Numbered from the stretch's first letter, positions 7,652 to 15,670 are shown. The stretch: 41,937 bases of DNA from Microbacteriaceae bacterium PS02343 (GCA_029959365.1 JASCOA010000017.1:1-41937), one strand, 5' to 3'. Translations and numbers: made by a program. Notes: a model not told the origin generated them from the letters alone.

Positions 7652-9275
7652 AGACGCGGAGCGGACGGCGCCCGCGGCGCGGCCCGTCGAGGCGCGGCAC
7701 CGCGTCGAGCAGCTGGCGGGTGAAGGGGTGCTGCGGGTCGCGGAAGATCTGCGCCGTCGGCGCCTCCTCCACCACCCGCCCCTGCTGCATGACGACGACC
7801 CGGTCGGCGATGCTGCGCACCACGCCGAGGTCGTGCGAGATGAAGAGGTAGCCGAGGCCGTGCTCGCGCTGCAGGCCGTCGAGCAGCTCGAGCACCTGGG
7901 CCTGGATCGAGACGTCGAGCGCCGAGACGGGCTCGTCGAGCACGAGCAGCTTCGGGCGCAGGGCCAGCGCGCGGGCGATGCCCACCCGCTGGCGCTGCCC
8001 GCCGGAGAGCTGGCCGGGCAGGCGCTTCGCGTGCCCTTCGTCGAGGCCGACGTCCTCGAGCAGCTTCGTCACCGCGGCGCGGGTGTACGCGCGGCGGATG
8101 CGCAGCGGCTCGGCGACCAGCTCGTGCACGGTGAGCCGCGGGTCGAGCGCCGAGTACGGGTCCTGGAAGACGATCTGCGCGCGCTCGCGCTCGGCGGCGG
8201 TGCGGGCCGCGAGCTCCTTGCGCACCGGCTCGCCGCCGAGCACGACGGCGCCCTCGATGGCGGGCTGCACGCCGAGCACGGCCTTGGCCAGCGAGCTCTT
8301 GCCGCAGCCGGACTCCCCGACCACGGCGACCGTCTCGCCGGCGGCGATGCGCAGGGAGACGCCGTCGACCGCGCGCACCGGCGCCTTGCGACCGGGCACC
8401 CGGTACTCGACGACGATGCGGTCGGCGACCAGCGCATCCGGCTCCCCCGCGCGCACCGCGGGCGCCGTGCGCTCGGACTCGGCGGGCATGGCGGCCATGA
8501 GGCGCTTCGTGTAGTCCTCGGCCGGGGCGTCGAGCACGGCGCGGGTGGCGCCCGTCTCGACGACGCGGCCGTGGTGCATGACCGCGAGCCGGTCGCTGTT
8601 CTCGGCGACGAGGCCGAGGTCGTGGGTGATGAGCACGAGGGCCGAGCCGGTGCGCTCGCGCACCTCGGCGAGCAGGTCCATGACCTGGGCCTGCACGGTC
8701 ACGTCGAGCGCGGTGGTCGGCTCGTCGGCGATGAGCAGCAGCGGATCGTGGGCGATCGCCATCGCGATCATCGCGCGCTGGCGCATGCCGCCCGACCACT
8801 GGTGCGGACGGGTGCCGGCGCGCTCGGCGGCGTCGCGCACGCCGACGGAGGTCAGCAGCTCGACGGCGCGCTCGCGGGCCGCCCGGCGGCTCATCGGCGC
8901 GTGCACCCGCACCGCGGAAGCGACCTGCGCGCCCACGGCCCGCAGCGGGTCGAGCGACGACATCGGGTCCTGGAAGACCATCGCGGCGGTGCGCCCGCGC
9001 AGAGCCCGCAGCTCGCGCTCCCCCGCCCAGACGCCGGCCCCGACGTCGACGAGCACGTGCTCGTCGATCGCGATGCGGCCGCCCGCGACGCGGGTGCCGA
9101 CCGGCAGCAGGCCGAGCGCGGCGAGCACCGTGAGGCTCTTGCCCGAGCCCGACTCGCCGACGACGCCGAGGGCCTCGCCGCGGTCGACGTGCAGCGAGAC
9201 GCCGTCGACGAGGGCGCGGGGCGCATCTCCAGTGGTCTCGATGCGCAGGTCCTCGATGCGCAGCACGGCGCTCAT
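7647..9275 (-). CDS. fused double ABC transporter ATPase (DppD-DppF type)
   Basis: 542 residues with two complete nucleotide-binding domains. First half: Walker A GESGSGKS, signature WSGGMRQR, Walker B LLLIADEP. Second half: Walker A GESGCGKS, signature LSGGQRQR, Walker B LLVLDEP. Each has an ABC His in ITHDLGLV or ISHDLGVV. Such tandem fusions replace separate DppD and DppF proteins in peptide/nickel-type importers. The chosen ATG overlaps the stop of the upstream permease by 4 nt. It powers uptake through the two adjacent permeases. Confidence 0.93.
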   Translation of the reverse strand: MSAVLRIEDLRIETTGDAPRALVDGVSLHVDRGEALGVVGESGSGKSLTVLAALGLLPVGTRVAGGRIAIDEHVLVDVGAGVWAGERELRALRGRTAAMVFQDPMSSLDPLRAVGAQVASAVRVHAPMSRRAARERAVELLTSVGVRDAAERAGTRPHQWSGGMRQRAMIAMAIAHDPLLLIADEPTTALDVTVQAQVMDLLAEVRERTGSALVLITHDLGLVAENSDRLAVMHHGRVVETGATRAVLDAPAEDYTKRLMAAMPAESERTAPAVRAGEPDALVADRIVVEYRVPGRKAPVRAVDGVSLRIAAGETVAVVGESGCGKSSLAKAVLGVQPAIEGAVVLGGEPVRKELAARTAAERERAQIVFQDPYSALDPRLTVHELVAEPLRIRRAYTRAAVTKLLEDVGLDEGHAKRLPGQLSGGQRQRVGIARALALRPKLLVLDEPVSALDVSIQAQVLELLDGLQREHGLGYLFISHDLGVVRSIADRVVVMQQGRVVEEAPTAQIFRDPQHPFTRQLLDAVPRLDGPRRGRRPLRVS

Positions 9276-10147
9276 CGCATGCCTCCCTTCCGCAGCAGGC
9301 CGCCGCGGGTCTCCGCCGTGAACTGCTGGCTCAGGAACTGCGCGCCGCCGACGGCGAGCAGCATGACGATGCCCGGCAGCAGCGCCAGCCAGGGGTCGGC
9401 GCCGAGGTGGCGCTGGCCGTCGAAGATCATCGACCCCCAGCTCGGCACGGGCGGCTGCACGCCGAGGCCCAGGTACTCGAGCGACGAGGTGATGAGCACG
9501 ATCGTGGCGATGTCGGTGGCCGCGATGATGAGGGTGTGCGGCCAGATGTTCGGCACGATGTGGCGGGTCAGCACCCAGAAGGTGTCGCCGCCCTGCGTCA
9601 GCGGCGAGACCACGAAGTCCTGCCGGCGCAGCGAGGCCGCCACGTTGCGGGTGACCCGGGCGTAGCCGACCCACCAGGTGCAGCCGAGCACCAGGATCGT
9701 GAGGCCGGCGCTCGGCCGCAGCACCGCGCAGATCGCGATGAGCAGCAGCACGACGGGCATCGCCAGGGTCACGTTGCTGAGCAGGGTGATGAGCGCCTCG
9801 ATGCGGCCGCCGAAGTAGCCGGCGAGGATGCCGATCGAGCTGCCGATGACCGCGTTCATGATCACGATGAGCAGGGTCATGCCGAGGGTCACCGCCGAGG
9901 CCAGCGCGATGCGGCTGAGCAGGTCGCGCCCGAGGGCGTCGGTGCCGAGCGGATGCGCCGGGTCGGCGAAGGGCGGCAGCAGCGCGGCGCGCAGATCCTG
10001 CCCCATCGGGTCGAAGGCCGGCAGCAGCGGCACGACGGCGGTGAGCAGCAGCACCGCGCCGAGCATCACGGCGCCGACGACGGCGCCGGGACGCGGGCGC
10101 CAGCGGCGCGGGGTGGGCGCGGCGACGGCCGCGAGCTGAGCGGTCAT
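9272..10147 (-). CDS. ABC transporter permease, DppC type
   Basis: 291 residues. An N-terminal membrane segment after the basic start PTPRRWRPRPG is followed by HPLGTDALGRDLLSRIALASA, the conserved DppC/OppC block just after the first periplasmic loop. Further membrane segments and the coupling-loop region YARVTRNVAASLRRQDFVV follow. It forms the heteromeric channel with the DppB-type permease encoded upstream. It overlaps both neighbours by 4 nt. Confidence 0.92.
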   Translation of the reverse strand: MTAQLAAVAAPTPRRWRPRPGAVVGAVMLGAVLLLTAVVPLLPAFDPMGQDLRAALLPPFADPAHPLGTDALGRDLLSRIALASAVTLGMTLLIVIMNAVIGSSIGILAGYFGGRIEALITLLSNVTLAMPVVLLLIAICAVLRPSAGLTILVLGCTWWVGYARVTRNVAASLRRQDFVVSPLTQGGDTFWVLTRHIVPNIWPHTLIIAATDIATIVLITSSLEYLGLGVQPPVPSWGSMIFDGQRHLGADPWLALLPGIVMLLAVGGAQFLSQQFTAETRGGLLRKGGMR

Positions 10148-11118
10148 GCGGCAGCCGTCCTCGTGTCGATGCGGCGCACGAGCACGTCCACCGCGGTGTT
10201 GACGATCACGAAGGCGAGGGCCACGAAGACGAGGCCCGCCTGCACGATCGGGAAGTCGCGCTGGCTGACGGCATCCGTCAGCAGCTTGCCGAGGCCCGGC
10301 CAGGCGAAGACGACCTCGACGACGACGGTGCCGCCGAGCAGCCCGCCGAGGTTGAGGCCGGCCATGCCGAGGACCGGCAGCGCCGCGTTCGGCAGCATGC
10401 GGGTGAACAGCACGGTGCTGCGGCGCTGGCCCTGCGCGATGGCGGTGCGCACGAAGTCCTGCCCGGCCTGCTCGCTGAGCGAGGCGTCGAGCAGCCGCAG
10501 GTACATAACGAACTGGCCGGTGGCGAGCGTGAGCACCGGCAGCACCAGGCTGGCGTAGCTCGTGCGGCCGAGGGAGGGCAGCGCGCCGAGCAGCACCGAG
10601 AAGACGAGCACCAGCAGCAGCGCGAAGAAGAAATCGGGCACCGACTGGCGCATCGCGCCGGCCCAGCCCGCGACGGCCCGCAGCACCCGGCTGCCGGTGA
10701 GCTGGATGGCGAGGGCCGCGGCGACCGCGAGCACGAGCCCGATCGCGAAGGCCCAGAAGGCCAGCTCGACCGTGGCGGGCACCCGCTCGAGCACGAGCCC
10801 GAGGGCCGACTCGCGCAGGCGGTACGAGTCGCCGAAGTCGCCCGTGACGAGGCCGACGAGCGTGTCGAGGTACTGCACGACGATGGGCCGGTCGAAGCCG
10901 AGCGCTGCGTTGAGCGCATCGACCTCGGCCTGCGTCGCGTTGTCGGGCAGCAGCAGCCCACCGGGCTCGCCGGTGGCGCGGCCGAGCACGAACGCGATGG
11001 TCACCACGGCGAGCACGGTGGCGACGGCGAGGGCCAGTCGGCGGGCGATGAAGGGGAGCACGTCGGCGACGCTATGCGACGGTCCGCCCCGTTCGGGGCG
11101 GCGTAACACGCTCGTCAC
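10144..11118 (-). CDS. ABC transporter permease, DppB type
   Basis: Up to 324 residues, first gene of the importer operon. Six membrane segments and the DppB features FDRPIVVQYLDTLVGLVTGDFGDSYR and the late EAA-like loop QDFVRTAIAQGQRRSTVLFTR are present. Two starts are possible. GTG at 11118 gives an unusual basic leader (MTSVLRRPERGG) with only weak AAGAA upstream. GTG at 11061 gives the more typical DppB N-terminus MLPFIARRLALAV but has no visible ribosome binding site. Between them lies a 7-bp hairpin (11084-11101). I list the longer form and regard the start as unresolved. Confidence 0.88.
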   Translation of the reverse strand: MTSVLRRPERGGPSHSVADVLPFIARRLALAVATVLAVVTIAFVLGRATGEPGGLLLPDNATQAEVDALNAALGFDRPIVVQYLDTLVGLVTGDFGDSYRLRESALGLVLERVPATVELAFWAFAIGLVLAVAAALAIQLTGSRVLRAVAGWAGAMRQSVPDFFFALLLVLVFSVLLGALPSLGRTSYASLVLPVLTLATGQFVMYLRLLDASLSEQAGQDFVRTAIAQGQRRSTVLFTRMLPNAALPVLGMAGLNLGGLLGGTVVVEVVFAWPGLGKLLTDAVSQRDFPIVQAGLVFVALAFVIVNTAVDVLVRRIDTRTAAA

Positions 11119-11140
11119 ACAGTTCTTACGTGAGCGTCAC

Positions 11141-11154
11141 TTTCGCATACCAAA
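11141..11154. promoter_or_regulatory. GntR-type operator, site 1
   Basis: TTTCGCATACCAAA matches site 2 (11193-11206, TTTGGCATTCCAAA) at 12 of 14 positions and is a near-perfect TTTGG-N4-CCAAA dyad. It lies 23 bp upstream of the importer operon's distal GTG. The two site centres are 52 bp apart, close to five helical turns, in the intergenic region shared by the operon and the divergent GntR gene. Regulation by that GntR protein is inferred. Confidence 0.6.
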
Positions 11155-11185
11155 TGCGCTCTTTACCCGGCCCGATGGGGCTCTT

Positions 11186-11206
11186 AATGCCATTTGGCAT
11201 TCCAAA
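11186..11206. promoter_or_regulatory. GntR-type operator, site 2, with overlapping palindrome
   Basis: TTTGGCATTCCAAA at 11193-11206 is a perfect TTTGG-N4-CCAAA dyad. It overlaps a second inverted repeat, AATGCCA-TT-TGGCATT at 11186-11201. It lies 33 bp before the GntR ATG, where a bound repressor would block the gene's own promoter. Companion site at 11141-11154. Confidence 0.6.
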
Positions 11207-11239
11207 CGCCGCTTCCGCGGACGTGCCAGGATGGTGCGC

Positions 11240-11941
11240 ATGAGCCTCGAACCCACCCCCGCGCGCATCGCCCACGCGCTGCGCGAGCAGATCATCACGG
11301 GCGAGCTCGCGATGGGCTCGAAGCTCAACGAGCGCGAGATCGCCGAGCGGCTGCAGGTCTCGCGCATCCCCGTGCGCGAGGCGCTGCCGATCCTCGAATC
11401 GGAGGGGTTCATCACCTCGCAGCCGCGCCGCGGCGCCGTCGTGCACCTGCTCACGATCACCGACGCCGCCGAGGTCTTCGACCTGCGCCGCCAGCTCGAG
11501 CCCATGGCCTCGGCCTTCGCCGCCCGACGGGCCGCCGCGGGCGCCGACGTCGAGCCGATGCTCGCCGCACTGCGCTCGGCGCACGGGGCGACGGCCCCCG
11601 CGAGCGAGTCGGACGCACCGCCCTCGACCCGCAACTCCGACCTGCACGAGGAGATCATCGCGCTCGCCGACCACGCGCTGCTGCGGCGGGTCACGAAGCT
11701 GATGAGCGGACGCGTGCGCTGGCTGTTCCGCCTCACCCCGCAGCGCGACACCACCGCGATGTGGATCGAGCACCGCGACATCGTCGACGCGATCGTCGCC
11801 GGGCAGGCGGACGTGGCCGAGCTGCTCACCGCTGCGCACGTCGAGCGCGGGCGCATCGAGTCGATGCCGCTGCTGGCGGAGCAGCTGCCGGCGGCCGCAC
11901 CGGTCGCGCGCACGCGGCGGCGCCGCGCGCCCGCGGCCTAG
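11240..11941 (+). CDS. GntR family (FadR/FCD-type) transcriptional regulator
   Basis: 233 residues. The N-terminal winged helix (about residues 5-70) has the GntR pattern: IAHALREQIITGELAMGSKL, EREIAERLQVSRIPVREAL, LESEGFI. The C-terminal helical effector domain has FDLRRQLEPMASAFAARR and metal-site-like histidines in LHEEIIALAD, IEHRDIVDAI and AAHVERGR, as in FCD proteins. FCD regulators usually bind small acids or amino compounds. It is transcribed away from the ABC/amidohydrolase operon and two matching dyads lie between. It probably represses both directions and releases on ligand. Start chosen at the second ATG (11240) because CCAGGATG lies about 9 nt before it. Confidence 0.88.
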   Translation: MSLEPTPARIAHALREQIITGELAMGSKLNEREIAERLQVSRIPVREALPILESEGFITSQPRRGAVVHLLTITDAAEVFDLRRQLEPMASAFAARRAAAGADVEPMLAALRSAHGATAPASESDAPPSTRNSDLHEEIIALADHALLRRVTKLMSGRVRWLFRLTPQRDTTAMWIEHRDIVDAIVAGQADVAELLTAAHVERGRIESMPLLAEQLPAAAPVARTRRRRAPAA

Positions 11942-11963
11942 GAGAGCGCCGCGCCCCGGCGGC

Positions 11964-12257
11964 CTAGGAGACGAGGCGGGGCGCATCCGCCCGGCCGGGT
12001 GCATCCGCTCGCTCGCAGGCGGTGATCTCGGCCCAGACGCGGTCGAGCGAGAGCCCGAGCACCTCGGCGAGCGCGGCGATGGTCGGGAAGGCCGGGGTGG
12101 CGATGCGGCCGGTCTCGATCTTGCGCAGCGTCTCGGGCGAGAGGCCCGCCTCGAGGGCGACCTGCAGCATGGGGCGCTCACCGCGGGCATCGCGCAGCAG
12201 GGCGCCGAGGCGGCGGCCGCGCTCGACGTCGGCGGGGGTGAGCGGGAGACGGACCAT
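11964..12257 (-). CDS. XRE family helix-turn-helix regulator
   Basis: 97 residues, essentially one HTH_3 domain: RRLGALLRDARGERPMLQVALEAGLSPETLRKIETGR, followed by TIAALAEVLGLSLDRVW. The conserved Glu-Thr-Gly after the recognition helix is clear. It has no effector domain. It is divergent from the methionine aminopeptidase gene, with only 47 bp between start codons, so it probably regulates itself and its neighbour. The transcript is likely leaderless: TAGTAT ends 7 nt before the ATG. It converges with the GntR gene across a gap of 22 bp. Confidence 0.85.
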   Translation of the reverse strand: MVRLPLTPADVERGRRLGALLRDARGERPMLQVALEAGLSPETLRKIETGRIATPAFPTIAALAEVLGLSLDRVWAEITACERADAPGRADAPRLVS

Positions 12258-12264
12258 GTGGCCG

Positions 12265-12297
12265 ATACTAATACCGGGATGATCATACCGCTAGGCT
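12265..12297. promoter_or_regulatory. mirror-image divergent leaderless promoters
   Basis: On the minus strand TAGTAT (12270-12265) is followed by 7 nt and the ATG of the XRE gene. On the plus strand TAGGCT (12292-12297) is followed by 7 nt and the ATG of map. The 21 bp between the two -10 boxes contain TAATACC, ATCATACC and a TGATCA palindrome, likely operator material. Any protein bound here covers both promoters. Confidence 0.65.
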
Positions 12298-12304
12298 GGT
12301 CGGC

Positions 12305-13075
12305 ATGATCGAGATCCTCACCCCCGCCGAGGTCGACAAGGCCCGCCGCACCGGCGCGCTCGTCGGCGACATCCTGCACAGCCTCAAGGGCCGCGCCACC
12401 GCGGGCGTGAACCTGCTCGAGATCGACGGATGGGCCGAGGAGATGATCCTCGGCGCCGGCGCCGAGAGCTGCTACGTCGACTACGCGCCGTCCTTCGGCC
12501 GCGGACCCTTCGGCCACTACATCTGCACCGCCGTCAACGACGCCGTGCTGCACGGCCTGCCGCACGACTACGCGCTGCAGGACGGCGACCTGCTCACCCT
12601 CGACCTCGCCGTGCTGCTCGACGGCGTGGCCGCCGACGCGGCGATCAGCTTCGTCGTGGGCACCGCATCCGCCGAGGACCTCGCCCTCATCGAGGCGACC
12701 GAGACCGCTCTCGCCGCGGCGATCGCCGTGGCGGGCCCCGGCAGGAAGACCGGCGACCTCTCGCACGCGATCGGCACCGTGCTGCGCGAGCGCGGCTACC
12801 CGATCAACCTCGAGTTCGGCGGCCACGGCATCGGCACCACCATGCACCAGGAGCCGCACATCGCGAACGACGGCAAGGCGGGCCGCGGCTACACGCTGCG
12901 CCCGGGCCTGCTGATCGCGATCGAGCCGTGGGTGATGCAGGGCACCAAGACCCTGATCACCGACAAGGACGGCTGGACGCTGCGCAGCATCAACGGCGGC
13001 CGCACCGCGCACACCGAGCACACGGTGGCCATCACCGAGGACGGCGCGGAGATCCTGACCCGGCCGAGCGCGTAA
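12305..13075 (+). CDS. map: type I methionine aminopeptidase
   Basis: 256 residues, the bare catalytic domain. The five metal ligands of the family are visible: Asp100 (LTLDLAV), Asp111 (GVAADAAI), His174 (GGHGIGTTMHQEPHI), Glu207 (IAIEPW) and Glu238 (HTEHTV). His83 (VLHGLP) matches the substrate-side histidine. It removes initiator Met in a cotranslational step, using divalent metal. Being divergent from an XRE regulator instead of lying in the secY-adk-map cluster, it may be a second, regulated paralogue; that is inference. The ATG is probably leaderless (TAGGCT plus 7 nt). Confidence 0.93.
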   Translation: MIEILTPAEVDKARRTGALVGDILHSLKGRATAGVNLLEIDGWAEEMILGAGAESCYVDYAPSFGRGPFGHYICTAVNDAVLHGLPHDYALQDGDLLTLDLAVLLDGVAADAAISFVVGTASAEDLALIEATETALAAAIAVAGPGRKTGDLSHAIGTVLRERGYPINLEFGGHGIGTTMHQEPHIANDGKAGRGYTLRPGLLIAIEPWVMQGTKTLITDKDGWTLRSINGGRTAHTEHTVAITEDGAEILTRPSA

Positions 13076-13189
13076 CCGCGGCGCCGGTTCCAATCCGAGA
13101 GGCGCCTGGGCGCCGAAGAGCAGGAGATCCGACCGCCACGGGAGCCATGGATCGGCGACGCCGCCGACCTCGAGACAGGGAACGCCACG

Positions 13190-13336
13190 ATGAGCCTCGC
13201 TCTGCGCACCACTCCGTCCAGCACCGAACGGCCGCGCCGCCTCTCGCGCGATCGCGTGCACGTGGCACTGCTCTGCGCCGCAGCGCTCGCCAGCAGCGCC
13301 ATCGCCGTGGTCGGCATGCTCTCGATCGCGCCCTGA
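13190..13336 (+). CDS. small hypothetical membrane protein
   Basis: 48 residues: a polar, Arg-rich N-terminus (MSLALRTTPSSTERPRRLSR) and one hydrophobic segment at about residues 24-46. AGGGAA lies about 8 nt upstream of the ATG. No family recognised. It follows map by 114 nt on the same strand. Size, ribosome binding site and a single plausible membrane helix support it, but nothing else does. Confidence 0.45.
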   Translation: MSLALRTTPSSTERPRRLSRDRVHVALLCAAALASSAIAVVGMLSIAP

Positions 13337-13405
13337 GCCCATCGACTCGTGCGCGCGGCCTCGGGTGGCCCAGCACGACCGGCGCGCAGGGGTGCGCGCC
13401 GCGAG

Positions 13406-13582
13406 GACCTCGCTCCCGGTAGGGGTACCGGGAGCGAGGTCTCGCACGTTCCGGTCGACGGGACACGGGAGCCCCGCCGGCAGAGGGGGTGTGCCGACGG
13501 GGCTCGATCCCGGCTCGTGCCGGACGCGTTCGGGTCGCGTCCGGTCCGGTTCCTCCGGGGATCTGTGTTCTCTTCGAGGCTA
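13406..13582 (-). ncRNA. candidate structured RNA: three consecutive strong hairpins
   Basis: No gene lies between 13337 and 13659. Three hairpins are packed here: 13406-13421/13426-13441 (16-bp perfect stem), 13469-13482/13492-13505 (14 bp, one mismatch), and 13520-13528/13536-13544 (9-bp perfect). On the minus strand the loops read CCCC, CACCCCCTC and ACCCGAA, so they are C-rich. A TAGCCT box at 13582-13577 could start a minus-strand RNA of about 165 nt ending at the 16-bp stem. C-rich loops recall the actinobacterial 6C RNA, but that match is loose. Alternatively these are stacked terminators for the converging genes on either side. Confidence 0.4.
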
Positions 13583-13659
13583 GGCAGGCCACCGCAAGGC
13601 GGCCCGCACCGCAGCCGCGGGGTTGCGGCTGGACTGCCGCAGGATCGGCGCAGCCGACC

Positions 13660-14619
13660 TCAAGATGCTGTGGCGTTCGCCGCGGCGGGGAACGCGACCC
13701 CGGTCATCCGCTCGGACTCCGCCCAGATGCGCGCCGCGTCGGCCTCGCTGCGCAGTCGGGAGAGCACCCGCTGCTCGGCGGGCGCACCGCCCAGCCGCCC
13801 GAGGCCGCGGGGCGAGTACAGGCGCGAACGCCCCTCCTCGCCGACGGTCGCGGCCAGCACGGCGGGCAGCGGGGCGGTCTCGACCGTGCCGACGACGATG
13901 CCGCGCGCCGACAGCCAGCGGATCAGCCGCACCTCCCTCGTATCGTCCGCGCGGCCCACCTCGGGCCGCGCCGCGAGCAGGCTCGTCGGGGCGACGCCCG
14001 GGTGCGACAGGTTGCTCGTGATACCCCAGCCGCCCGCGCGGCTGCGCCGATCGAGCTCGAGCCCGAAGAGCCCGTACGCGATCTTCGAGGAGCTGTAGGC
14101 GCGCATGCCGTCGTAGCTCCGCTGCCAGTTCAGGTCGTCCCACTGCACGGCGCCCTGGTTCGCGGCGATGCTGATCTGGCTCGCCACCCGCGCGCGCCCC
14201 TCGCGCAGCAGGGGCAGCAGCCCCGCGACGAGGGCGAAGTGGCCCAGGTGGTTGGTGCCGAACTGCAGCTCGAAGCCGTCGGCGGTCGTCTGCCGCTCGG
14301 GCGGCGTCATGACCCCGGCGTTGCCGACGAGCAGGTGGATCGGATCGCCCTCCGCCCGCAGCCCCTCGGCGAGCGCGGCGACCGAGTCGAGCGACGAGAG
14401 GTCGAGCTCGCGCAGCAGGATGCGGGCGCCGGGCACCTCGCGGCGGATGCGCTCGGCGGCGGCGGCGCCCTTCGCCGAGTTGCGCACCGGCAGCAGCACC
14501 TCGGCGCCCGCGGCGGCGAGCCGACGGGCGATGCGCAGACCGATGCCGTCGCTGCCGCCGGTGACGAGGGCGCGGCGACCGGTCTGGTCGGGGACGGTGA
14601 GGTCGATGGTGCGGGTCAT
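13660..14619 (-). CDS. short-chain dehydrogenase/reductase
   Basis: 319 residues. Cofactor motif TGGSDGIG (Gly-rich) at about residues 20-27, NAG at LLVGNAGVM, an Asn in [11 protein letters not shown], and the catalytic Tyr-x-x-x-Lys in [12 protein letters not shown]. These are hallmarks of classical/retinol-dehydrogenase-like SDRs. The length of about 320 and the long C-terminal part ([13 protein letters not shown]) fit the retinol-dehydrogenase-type subgroup often annotated as oxidoreductase. It is an NAD(P)-dependent alcohol/ketone interconversion enzyme; substrate unknown. ATG at 14619 is preceded by GAGGAGCC. It is divergent from an XRE/MmyB-type regulator that is its likely controller. 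Confidence 0.88.
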   Translation of the reverse strand: MTRTIDLTVPDQTGRRALVTGGSDGIGLRIARRLAAAGAEVLLPVRNSAKGAAAAERIRREVPGARILLRELDLSSLDSVAALAEGLRAEGDPIHLLVGNAGVMTPPERQTTADGFELQFGTNHLGHFALVAGLLPLLREGRARVASQISIAANQGAVQWDDLNWQRSYDGMRAYSSSKIAYGLFGLELDRRSRAGGWGITSNLSHPGVAPTSLLAARPEVGRADDTREVRLIRWLSARGIVVGTVETAPLPAVLAATVGEEGRSRLYSPRGLGRLGGAPAEQRVLSRLRSEADAARIWAESERMTGVAFPAAANATAS

Positions 14620-14774
14620 GGTGGCTCCTCGGTCGAAGGGTCGGTCTCGTGGCGGTTCCAGACTGCGCAGGATCGCGGATCGCATCCACGGCCTGCCGAT
14701 CAGCGGCTGAGCGCACCGCAGGGGTGGATCGACGGACCGTGGCTGCGCGCATCGGCGCACGGTAGGAACGACCC

Positions 14775-15626
14775 ATGGAGATCGATCGAGAGGGACTCGC
14801 GGGGTTCCTGCGCGGACGGCGCACCGCCACCCAGCCGGAGGACGTCGGCCTGCCGCGCGGCCAGCGGCGCCGCACCGACGGGCTGCGCCGGGAGGAGGTG
14901 GCCGCCCTCTGCCACATGTCGGCCGACTACTACGCGCGGCTGGAGCGGAGCCGCGGACCCCAGCCCTCGACGCAGATGGCCGCGGCGATCGCCCAGGGCC
15001 TGCACCTGACGCTCGACGAGCGCGACCACCTGTTCCGGCTCGCCGGCCACCACCCGCCGCTGCGCGGACCGACGAGCGAGCACGTCTCCCCCGGCCTGCA
15101 GGCGGTGCTCGACCGGCTGCAGGACGTGCCCGCCGAGATCGTCACGGAGCTCGGCGAGACGCTGCGGCAGACGCCCCTCGGAGTCGCGCTCACCGGCGAC
15201 GCGAGCGAGCGCCGCGGGCCCGCGCGCAGCCTCGGCTACCGCTGGTTCACCGATCCCGCCGCCCGGGCCCTGCATCCGCCGGAGGACCACGACGGGTACT
15301 CGCGGCTCTACGCATCGGGGTTGCGCGAGCTCGTCGCCAAGCGCGGTCCGGGCTCGCGCGCGGCGCAGCTCGGCGAGCGGCTGCTCGGCGAGAGCGACGA
15401 GTTCCGCGCGATCTGGCAGGCGCACGTCGTCGGGCTGCGGCCCAGCGAGGTCAAGCGCTACGTGCACCCGCAGGTCGGGCTGCTGGAGCTCAGCTGCCAG
15501 ACGCTCGTCGACCCGGCGCAGTCGCACATCCTGCTCGTCTACACGGCGGTGCCGGGCACCGAGAGCGCGGAGCGGCTGCGGCTGCTCTCGGTGCTCGGAT
15601 CGCAGCCCCTGGCGGGCATCCGCTGA
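14775..15626 (+). CDS. helix-turn-helix regulator with MmyB-like ligand domain
   Basis: 283 residues. The N-terminal HTH (residues about 7-80) has the actinobacterial pattern [56 protein letters not shown]-terminal domain of about 170 residues contains [25 protein letters not shown] and ends with a strand-rich part ([12 protein letters not shown]...[10 protein letters not shown]), matching MmyB-like regulators that bind a fatty-acid-like ligand. Genes of this type commonly sit divergent from an SDR, as here. The ATG may be leaderless: TAGGAA ends 6 nt before it. Ligand inferred only from family. Confidence 0.9.
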   Translation: MEIDREGLAGFLRGRRTATQPEDVGLPRGQRRRTDGLRREEVAALCHMSADYYARLERSRGPQPSTQMAAAIAQGLHLTLDERDHLFRLAGHHPPLRGPTSEHVSPGLQAVLDRLQDVPAEIVTELGETLRQTPLGVALTGDASERRGPARSLGYRWFTDPAARALHPPEDHDGYSRLYASGLRELVAKRGPGSRAAQLGERLLGESDEFRAIWQAHVVGLRPSEVKRYVHPQVGLLELSCQTLVDPAQSHILLVYTAVPGTESAERLRLLSVLGSQPLAGIR

Positions 15627-15633
15627 TCCGCGC

Positions 15634-15664
15634 TTGACCCTGCCCCATGGGCAGGGTCTGTGAT
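15634..15664 (+). promoter_or_regulatory. MerR-type promoter with 19-bp spacer
   Basis: TTGACC (15634-15639) and TGTGAT (15659-15664) are separated by 19 bp, the overlong spacing typical of MerR-activated promoters. The spacer carries a dyad: GACCCTGCCC at 15636-15645 and GGGCAGGGTC at 15649-15658. The same sequence, with only two changes over 28 bp, precedes the MerR gene at 31949-31979. The ATG of the next gene follows 6 nt after the -10 box. Confidence 0.8.
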
Positions 15665-15670
15665 GGTGGC

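Noticed and set aside
6025-8799. A 924-codon open frame joining the ABC ATPase region to the binding protein as one long protein.
   Set aside because: The upstream part is Arg/Pro/Gly-rich shadow coding of the true ATPase frame. The binding protein has its own ribosome binding site, signal peptide and lipobox at 7563.
11126-13447. A 773-codon minus-strand open frame across the GntR, XRE and map genes.
   Set aside because: It is antisense to well-recognised genes and has low-complexity composition. Long spurious frames are expected at this GC content.
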